Position numbers and translations under genes: made by a program. DNA of 11,439 nt, taken from assembly GCA_030831445.1 (NCBI GenBank), contig JAURLB010000102.1, positions 1 through 11,439 on the forward strand. Direction: 5' to 3'. A model generated the notes under the pieces. It was not told the DNA's origin and did no database searches. It saw nothing but the letters and a program-made list of their open reading frames with translations. Below are positions 6,586-11,439 of this stretch, in pieces. Numbering within the stretch: the first letter of the stretch is position 1; every line of letters starts with the position of its first letter. Source of the stretch: Candidatus Nanopelagicales bacterium. Its GTDB lineage: Bacteria > Actinomycetota > Actinomycetes > S36-B12 > UBA5976.

Positions 6586-7553
6586 TATTGATTTCCTTTC
6601 AGGAATTGCATTACCTGCGACGCAAACTCTACTGGATTTTCTTCGTGTGGAAGATGGCCTGTGTTTTTCATAACTACAAGTTCGCAGATATTCGAAATCT
6701 TATTAGCATTTTCAATGCTCGCACGCGTGGGAACAATCACATCGCTGTCGCCCGTCAGAATGAGAGTTCGAGTTGTCAGATTCTCAATTGGCGACGTTTC
6801 GAATCGATGTGCTTTCACAACCTCCCAAAATGCAAGTTCCCAGTTTTTAATTTGCAGTGGCGCGGTATAGCCATTGAGAGTGGTATCGGTAATTTTACTT
6901 TCGTCAAAATAGCTTTGATACAAAATGTCGAGACCACTGTTTGCAATGCTGGAGACCAGAATTGGTCCAAGATGATTAACCTGTGGTACCGAGAAGATTG
7001 GTTGAATCCAACCCGGGTACGGGCTAGCGCCTGAGAGTGCGGGAGCTATGAGCACGAGGTGAGAGACCTGATCTGGGTGAGAAATTGAGTATTCCAGGGC
7101 AAGTGTGCCACCGGCTGAATGCCCGATAAGTGTGACGTTTCTATTTTTGCCAAATCGTTTTATGACATCTTCGAGAATACGTAGCTGCCCTTCAAACGAA
7201 TATGGATTTGTGCCGTGCCATTGCCGAGGTCGCTCGGTGAAGCCGAATGCCGTTCGATCGTATGCCACGACAAACGAGTCTTGACTCAAACTTTGCATTA
7301 TTTTTTGAAAACTAAAGCTCGAAGCACCAAAACCATGAAGCAAAATAATGACATTCTCAGATGTTTGCTCGCCCGCAGTCTCGAAGTGGATAGCGTGATT
7401 TAGTGACGTGAAATATTGCTTGGTTAATCCAGGAACTTTTCCGATTGCATCTCGCTCAGGCAATGTGCCTGAAGTTGAAAATGGAACAAAGAATGGACCA
7501 ACAAAAAGTGTGAGTAGGAGAAGTACGACAAGAAATCTGAATTTGTGCTTCAT
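6585..7553 (-). CDS. Membrane-anchored or exported alpha/beta hydrolase
   Basis: A 322-residue alpha/beta-hydrolase-fold enzyme; substrate unknown. Residues about 5-24 form one hydrophobic segment after MKHK with no cysteine lipobox, suggesting an N-terminal anchor or signal peptide, so the catalytic domain is probably outside the membrane. The oxyanion-hole loop is LLHGFGASSF (71-80), the nucleophile elbow is GHSAGG with Ser146, the acid is Asp269 or Asp271 in LTGDSDVIVP, and the catalytic base is His300 in NTGHLPHEENP. Length and motifs suit the broad esterase / epoxide-hydrolase / C-C hydrolase group. The ATG overlaps the TAA of the upstream DinB-fold gene (TAATG), and its own TAG overlaps the SMR start, so all three are on one message. 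Confidence 0.9.
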   Translation of the reverse strand: MKHKFRFLVVLLLLTLFVGPFFVPFSTSGTLPERDAIGKVPGLTKQYFTSLNHAIHFETAGEQTSENVIILLHGFGASSFSFQKIMQSLSQDSFVVAYDRTAFGFTERPRQWHGTNPYSFEGQLRILEDVIKRFGKNRNVTLIGHSAGGTLALEYSISHPDQVSHLVLIAPALSGASPYPGWIQPIFSVPQVNHLGPILVSSIANSGLDILYQSYFDESKITDTTLNGYTAPLQIKNWELAFWEVVKAHRFETSPIENLTTRTLILTGDSDVIVPTRASIENANKISNICELVVMKNTGHLPHEENPVEFASQVMQFLKGNQ

Positions 7554-8032
7554 TACTGTAGCGTTGAATTTTCAAACACTTCAAATGCCCAGAGATCAAT
7601 ATCGTCAAGGTTGAGGGGCTCAAATCCATTTGCTTCGAGTGCTGCTGAAATCTGCGCTCGGTGTTCGGTCGCGTGGTGAATTGCCTGCTGCAAAATCGTG
7701 GCTGCGTGCCACGTCTTCAATTCAGTGCCATTGTTATACGTGACTGTACCGGTCTTTTCCGCTTGAGCAAGTAGTAATGCATCTACTTCTGCAAGTTTGA
7801 CTGCGAGTTTTTCTACGTCACCCATGGTTTTAGGAAGTTCGTAGTCACTCCAGTCTCGAATACCTAAACCGAATGCATACCAATCAGCGCCACCGACGAT
7901 GTGTTCGCATAGTCGAGACACAGTCCATTCTGGATTTGAGATGTAGGCAGCAAGGGCAGCATCGGGCCGTTGCGCGAGTTGGGTATAGACCTGCTGATTA
8001 GCCCAGGCCATATGTCGAAGTCCAAGTTTCAT
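7553..8032 (-). CDS. DinB-fold metal-dependent protein
   Basis: A four-helix-bundle protein of the DinB / mycothiol-dependent enzyme superfamily, 159 residues from ATG at 8032. The likely metal histidines are His44 in LCEHIVGGADWY, and His120 and His124 in an HHATEHRAQI helix (H-X3-H). Members include thiol transferases and isomerases; this one's reaction is unknown. The frame can be extended to a TTG at 8071 (172 residues), but I prefer ATG 8032. TAGGGT lies exactly seven bases upstream, the same -10 and spacing as folE, consistent with a leaderless mRNA; the overlapping GTAGGG could alternatively act as a Shine-Dalgarno sequence. It is the first gene of the operon with the hydrolase and the SMR transporter. 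Confidence 0.85.
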   Translation of the reverse strand: MKLGLRHMAWANQQVYTQLAQRPDAALAAYISNPEWTVSRLCEHIVGGADWYAFGLGIRDWSDYELPKTMGDVEKLAVKLAEVDALLLAQAEKTGTVTYNNGTELKTWHAATILQQAIHHATEHRAQISAALEANGFEPLNLDDIDLWAFEVFENSTLQ

Positions 8033-8039
8033 AGGCGAA

Positions 8040-8045
8040 ACCCTA
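8040..8045 (-). promoter_or_regulatory. Putative -10 element, leaderless start of the DinB-fold gene
   Basis: TAGGGT on the minus strand, seven bases before ATG 8032. A TTGAAC at 8066-8071 is 20 bases away, too far for a standard -35, so the promoter is weak or depends on an activator. Confidence 0.4.
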
Positions 8046-8059
8046 CTCAAATCATTTAG

Positions 8060-8088
8060 TTGAAAGTTCAATTACATGGTTGTAGACT
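8060..8088 (+). promoter_or_regulatory. Promoter of the luciferase-like monooxygenase, probably leaderless
   Basis: TTGAAA (8060-8065), a 17-base spacer and TAGACT (8083-8088), then six bases to ATG 8095. Initiation would fall on or within a base of the A of the ATG. No Shine-Dalgarno sequence is present (TTACCCC precedes the start). Confidence 0.6.
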
Positions 8089-8094
8089 TACCCC

Positions 8095-9150
8095 ATGAAC
8101 TCACTCAGCTTTGAATTTGGTCTCGACACTTTTGGAGATATGCAACTTGATGACACCGGCGTACCCATCAGCGCTGCCGCAACTATACGCAACGTAGTAG
8201 CAGAAGCCGTACTCGCTGACGAATTGGGCTTGCACCATTTCAATGTTGGTGAACACCACAGGGACGACTATGCAATCACTGCACCCGACACAATACTTGC
8301 TGGAATTGCCACTGTCACGAAGTCAATTGGTCTTGGAACAGGCGTCACAGTACTTTCGAGCGATGATCCAGTTCGAGTTTTTCAACGCTTTTCAACCATC
8401 GATGCACTATCCCATGGTCGAGCAGAAATTACGGCAGGAAGAGGCTCGTTTATCGAGTCATTTCCTCTCTTTGGCTATGAACTTTCGGATTACGCCGTGC
8501 TTTTTGAAGAAAAACTTGAGTTGCTCGTTGAGATCTTGAAAGAACATCCAGTGACATGGAGTGGTACTACACGAGCCGGGCTTTCGAATCAAAGTATTTA
8601 TCCGAAAACTGAATCTGGAAGAATTCCGTTGCGTGTTGGGGTAGGCGGAACACCTGAATCAGTTATGAGAGCAGCGCGTCTTGGGCTACCACTCGCACTT
8701 GCCATCATTGGTGGCGACCCTGCTCGTTTCCGTCCTTTTGCTGAACTTTATTTCAGAGCACTGGAAGAATTTGGTACACCCCAACTGCCAATTTCAATTC
8801 ATTCGCCGGGTCACATCAGCGAGACTGATGAACAAGCAATTGAAGAGTTGTGGCCTCACTACCTGACGGCCTTTGGCCGAATTGGTCGAGAGCGCGGCTG
8901 GGGTGCAATGACATTTGATCACTACATGAACGAGGTCAAACATGGTTCGTTGTATGTGGGATCGGCTGAAACTGTGGCGAAGAAAATTGCGTACGCATTG
9001 GAATCTGTTGGTGCTGTTCGATTCGACTTCAAATATGCAAATGGACCGATGCCACATAGTAAGCTCATGAAGTCGATTGAACTTTATGCCACAAAAGTAG
9101 TGCCGATGGTGAATGAAATTCTTACTGACTCAAAAGTGAGTATTGGCTAG
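8095..9150 (+). CDS. LLM-class (bacterial luciferase-like) flavin-dependent oxidoreductase
   Basis: A 351-residue TIM-barrel oxidoreductase of the luciferase-like monooxygenase superfamily, using FMNH2 or F420; substrate unknown. Family features: an early strand with [10 protein letters not shown] (about 6-15), the [20 protein letters not shown] segment (about 51-70), the [20 protein letters not shown] stretch (about 84-103) with [14 protein letters not shown] after it, and the [18 protein letters not shown] phosphate/flavin-region motif in the middle. The C-terminal half contains [13 protein letters not shown], typical of the group. The length is normal. The start is set by the leaderless promoter and is the first in-frame ATG. 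The gene is divergent from the DinB-fold operon across 62 bases, and its TAG stop shares the palindrome CTAG with the stop of folE. Confidence 0.92.
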   Translation: MNSLSFEFGLDTFGDMQLDDTGVPISAAATIRNVVAEAVLADELGLHHFNVGEHHRDDYAITAPDTILAGIATVTKSIGLGTGVTVLSSDDPVRVFQRFSTIDALSHGRAEITAGRGSFIESFPLFGYELSDYAVLFEEKLELLVEILKEHPVTWSGTTRAGLSNQSIYPKTESGRIPLRVGVGGTPESVMRAARLGLPLALAIIGGDPARFRPFAELYFRALEEFGTPQLPISIHSPGHISETDEQAIEELWPHYLTAFGRIGRERGWGAMTFDHYMNEVKHGSLYVGSAETVAKKIAYALESVGAVRFDFKYANGPMPHSKLMKSIELYATKVVPMVNEILTDSKVSIG

Positions 9151-9779
9151 TTTTTTTGACTGAAGAGTTGAAGAGTCAGTTGCTTAAGCTCGTTTTCATC
9201 AAGAATTCCTCGCGTCGCAGTAGTTAATGTTTTTGCGTTGGCTTTTCCAACACCACGCATACTCATACAAAGGTGTTCGCATTCAACGCTCATAATCACA
9301 CCTCGAGGCTCAAGAATTCTCATCATTGCATCTGCTATTTGGGATGTAAGACGCTCTTGGACTTGTGGGCGTTTTGCATAGACGTCAACGAGCCGCGCTA
9401 ACTTCGAAAGCCCAGTGATTCTTCCTGACTCATTTGGAATGTAGCCAACTGATGCAACTCCGAAGAATGGCAATAGGTGATGCTCACAGACAGAGAACAC
9501 TGCAATGTCTCGAACCACGATGAGTTCGTGATGATTCAAATCAAATGTCGTGGCCAGCACAGCCTCCGGTTTTTGGTACAAACCACTAAAGAGTTCTTTG
9601 TAGGCTCTTGCTACACGTCCTGGAGTATCTTGCAAACCATCACGATCTGGATCTTCGCCTATTGCGATCAGGATTTCCCGCACTGCCCGCTCAATACGTT
9701 CAGCATCAAATGCACCTCGTTGTTCGGGTGCAATATCGGCTAAAGGGTCAGCAGTTGGGCTAATTCGGGATTCGTCCAC
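9147..9779 (-). CDS. folE: GTP cyclohydrolase I
   Basis: A 210-residue FolE (type IA) converting GTP to 7,8-dihydroneopterin triphosphate, the first step of folate/tetrahydropterin synthesis. Zinc ligands Cys98 and His101 lie in [12 protein letters not shown], with catalytic His100, and Cys171 lies in HLCMSMRGV. Other signatures are [19 protein letters not shown] (48-66), [34 protein letters not shown] (112-145), and TTATRG near the end. The start is GTG at 9779, because a well-spaced promoter places initiation on it and no ATG lies nearby. Many actinobacteria have folE behind ftsH with other folate genes; here it stands alone behind an M3 peptidase gene on the same strand, with 46 bases between. 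The stop overlaps that of the convergent monooxygenase. Confidence 0.97.
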   Translation of the reverse strand: MDESRISPTADPLADIAPEQRGAFDAERIERAVREILIAIGEDPDRDGLQDTPGRVARAYKELFSGLYQKPEAVLATTFDLNHHELIVVRDIAVFSVCEHHLLPFFGVASVGYIPNESGRITGLSKLARLVDVYAKRPQVQERLTSQIADAMMRILEPRGVIMSVECEHLCMSMRGVGKANAKTLTTATRGILDENELKQLTLQLFSQKN

Positions 9780-9786
9780 AGTTCAA

Positions 9787-9815
9787 ACCCTATGCCTAGA
9801 AATCCACTGCTTCAA
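9787..9815 (-). promoter_or_regulatory. Leaderless promoter of folE
   Basis: TTGAAG (9810-9815), a 17-base spacer and TAGGGT (9787-9792), then exactly seven bases to GTG 9779. It lies wholly in the gap after the peptidase stop, so folE can be expressed independently. There is no Shine-Dalgarno sequence. Confidence 0.65.
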
Positions 9816-9825
9816 CTGACGCTGA

Positions 9826-11439
9826 TTACGCAAGCCCACGACGTGCGAGAAGGTGGGCAATATCAGCGTCACGGCCGCGAAAATTCCGAAACATTTGCAT
9901 GGAATCTATCGACCCACCTCGGGAGAGCAGAGTGTCAGCGAAATGTTGACCATTCGTTCGAGTGAGCCCACCATTCTCTTTGAACCATTCAACTGCATCT
10001 GCGTCGAGCACCTCACTCCAGATATAGCCGTAGTAGCCAGCCGAATAGCCGCCAGCAAAGATGTGAGAGAAATAGGTGCTTCTGTAGCGCGTTGGCACAG
10101 GAGCGAAGTCAAGTCCAAATCTTGTAATCGCAGCAGTTTCAAATTGTTCAACATTTTCAATGTTCTCTTGATCGTCAATCAAGTGAAATGCAAGATCGAG
10201 GACACTTGCCGCGAGGTAACTGGTGGTTTTATACCCTTCATTGAAACTAGCAGTTGTTTGTAATGTGTCAATCCACTCTTGCGGTAAGCGTTCACCTGTT
10301 TCGAAATGCCGTGCATACTCATCCACAACTTCGGGCCACATCATCCACATTTCGTTTACCTGGCTTGGAAACTCCACAAAGTCTCGCTCAACACTTGTTC
10401 CTGAAACTCGTGGGAACGTGACATTTGAAAGTAGGCCGTGAAGTGCATGGCCAAATTCGTGGAAGAAAGTTGTCGTTTCGTCTAACGTCAGTAACGTCTC
10501 TGAGCCCTCTGGAGGTTTGGGAATATTGAGATTATTTACGATGACAGGACTTTGGTTTAAAAGAGTATTCTGATCAACCAAACTGTTCATCCATGCGCCA
10601 CCACGTTTGGATGAACGGGCGTAGAAGTCAACAATATAGAGTCCCAACGGATTGCCGTCACGAAATACTTCATAAGTTTGCGCATCAGGATGGTAAGCAA
10701 CAAGATCTTCGCGTCGTTTAAATGTCAAACCGAACAGGTCTCCTGCAGCCTTAAAAATGCCTTTATGGAGAACGTTTTGTAATTCAAAGTACGGCTTGAG
10801 CAAACCAACATCAAGACTATATTTTTCACGACGTAAAATTTCCGTGTAAAAGTCCCAATCCCAACTTGCAAGTTCAAACGTAGCGCCTTCAGCATCAATT
10901 ATTGCCTGAAGCTCTGCCGCTTCACTTTTTGCATTTCGAACGGCAGACACTGCAAGTTTTTCTAGCATCGCAACGACACGATCTGGATGTTTGGCAGTCT
11001 GTCGCGAGAGTACATATTCAGCATGTGATGAAAATCCAAATAGCTTTGCTTTTCTCGCCCGAAGTTTTGCCATGGTCGTCAGAATCTCTTGGGTATCGTT
11101 TTCGTTGCCTTGAATTCCTTTTTTGAGCGATGCCTGCATCACTTGCTTTCTCACATCTCGATTCCGAAGATTCTGCAAGAACGGATGACCTGAAAAATTC
11201 ACGACTGGGATTACCCAGGCATCGGGCAAGTTCTTATCACGTGCAGCCTGTTTGCACGCTGCAATCTGGGCATCACTCAATCCATCTAATAATTCGACCT
11301 CTTCAATGACTACGGCTAAGTCATTTGAGTCTGCAAGCACCTTCTGCGAAAACTGGGCTTGAAGTGTGGCAAGCTCTTGATTCAATTGTTTGACAGTTTC
11401 TCGCTCGACTTCACTCAGGAGTGCACCAGCAAAGACAAA
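9826..11439 (-). CDS. M3 family zinc metallopeptidase, peptidyl-dipeptidase Dcp-like (partial, N-terminus off window)
   Basis: An intracellular oligopeptidase of family M3 (gluzincin), cleaving short peptides during protein turnover. The frame is open to the right edge, giving 537 visible codons; Dcp-type proteins are near 680, so about 140 N-terminal residues are missing. A TTG at 11385 is not the start, because 18 in-frame residues continuing to the edge (ending FVFAGALLSEVERETVKQ before the TTG codon) fit the family's AGA.LSE region. The zinc site is FHEFGHALHG (His327, Glu328 and His331 of the visible part), with third ligand Glu356 in RDFVEFPSQVNE, 25 residues after the second His as in E. 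coli Dcp. The C-terminal FAGGYSAGYYGYIWSEVLDADA is the M3 Tyr-rich substrate-stabilising segment. I see no terminator before folE. Confidence 0.95.
   Translation of the reverse strand, partial: FVFAGALLSEVERETVKQLNQELATLQAQFSQKVLADSNDLAVVIEEVELLDGLSDAQIAACKQAARDKNLPDAWVIPVVNFSGHPFLQNLRNRDVRKQVMQASLKKGIQGNENDTQEILTTMAKLRARKAKLFGFSSHAEYVLSRQTAKHPDRVVAMLEKLAVSAVRNAKSEAAELQAIIDAEGATFELASWDWDFYTEILRREKYSLDVGLLKPYFELQNVLHKGIFKAAGDLFGLTFKRREDLVAYHPDAQTYEVFRDGNPLGLYIVDFYARSSKRGGAWMNSLVDQNTLLNQSPVIVNNLNIPKPPEGSETLLTLDETTTFFHEFGHALHGLLSNVTFPRVSGTSVERDFVEFPSQVNEMWMMWPEVVDEYARHFETGERLPQEWIDTLQTTASFNEGYKTTSYLAASVLDLAFHLIDDQENIENVEQFETAAITRFGLDFAPVPTRYRSTYFSHIFAGGYSAGYYGYIWSEVLDADAVEWFKENGGLTRTNGQHFADTLLSRGGSIDSMQMFRNFRGRDADIAHLLARRGLA

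Noticed and set aside
6588..7034. 148-codon plus-strand frame opposite the alpha/beta hydrolase
   Set aside because: It is antisense to a gene with a complete catalytic triad and operon overlaps at both ends, and its composition is that of a shadow frame.
8069..8071. TTG start giving a 172-residue DinB-fold protein
   Set aside because: ATG 8032 has a -10-like TAGGGT at the same seven-base distance as folE, and the extra 13 residues show no family resemblance that I can see.
9128..9157. ACTCA-AAAG-TGAGT hairpin followed by seven T as a terminator for the monooxygenase
   Set aside because: The five-base A/T-rich stem is separated from the T-run by about nine bases, too far for a standard intrinsic terminator.
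11383..11385. TTG as the start of a 519-residue M3 peptidase
   Set aside because: The frame stays open for 18 more codons to the window edge with residues that fit the family, and the protein would lack about 140 N-terminal residues of normal length.

Overview
The window comes from an actinobacterial chromosome. The evidence is a homodimeric-type pyruvate dehydrogenase E1 (AceE) next to a DUF3052 protein and an AhpE-type peroxiredoxin, a tRNA-Val(UAC), and then a Nif3 / C4 zinc-ribbon / RNase HI run ending at rnpB; I recall similar neighbourhoods from other actinobacteria. G+C looks moderate by eye, well below Streptomyces or Mycobacterium. Genes are tightly packed (1-base stop/start overlaps, 4-8 bp gaps or overlaps), GTG starts are common, and three genes appear to have leaderless promoters. 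A small-genome aquatic actinobacterium (Nanopelagicales/acI or a Luna-type Microbacteriaceae) would fit, but that placement is inference.

Layout. Positions 1-2522 (minus): aceE, whose C-terminus runs off the left edge. Positions 2523-2697: a divergent intergenic region carrying repeated CCCAC/GTGGG elements. Positions 2698-3572 (plus): DUF3052 and AhpE-like peroxiredoxin, overlapping by one base. Positions 3587-3660: tRNA-Val(UAC) with an encoded CCA. Positions 3678-5632 (plus): Nif3-like metal protein, coiled-coil zinc-ribbon protein and stand-alone RNase HI, almost certainly one operon. Positions 5633-5900: noncoding, with an A/T-rich stretch, a run of hairpins that may be a small RNA, a strong intrinsic terminator and the rnpB promoter. 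Positions 5901-6263 (plus): RNase P RNA. Positions 6268-8032 (minus): a three-gene translationally coupled operon read DinB-fold protein, alpha/beta hydrolase, SMR multidrug transporter, ending head-on against rnpB. Positions 8033-8094: a compact divergent promoter region. Positions 8095-9150 (plus): luciferase-like monooxygenase. Positions 9147-9779 (minus): folE, sharing a CTAG double stop with the monooxygenase. Positions 9826-11439 (minus): zinc metallopeptidase of family M3, missing its N-terminus beyond the right edge.

Most of the content is housekeeping: central carbon metabolism, peroxide defence, tRNA and RNase P RNA, folate/pterin biosynthesis and peptide turnover. The DinB / hydrolase / SMR operon and the monooxygenase look like accessory detoxification or small-molecule-handling genes, but no substrate can be assigned. 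I see no CRISPR array, insertion sequence, phage gene or toxin-antitoxin pair. I do not see a convincing new multi-gene system. The least explained element is the structured noncoding segment at about 5728-5870, just upstream of rnpB.
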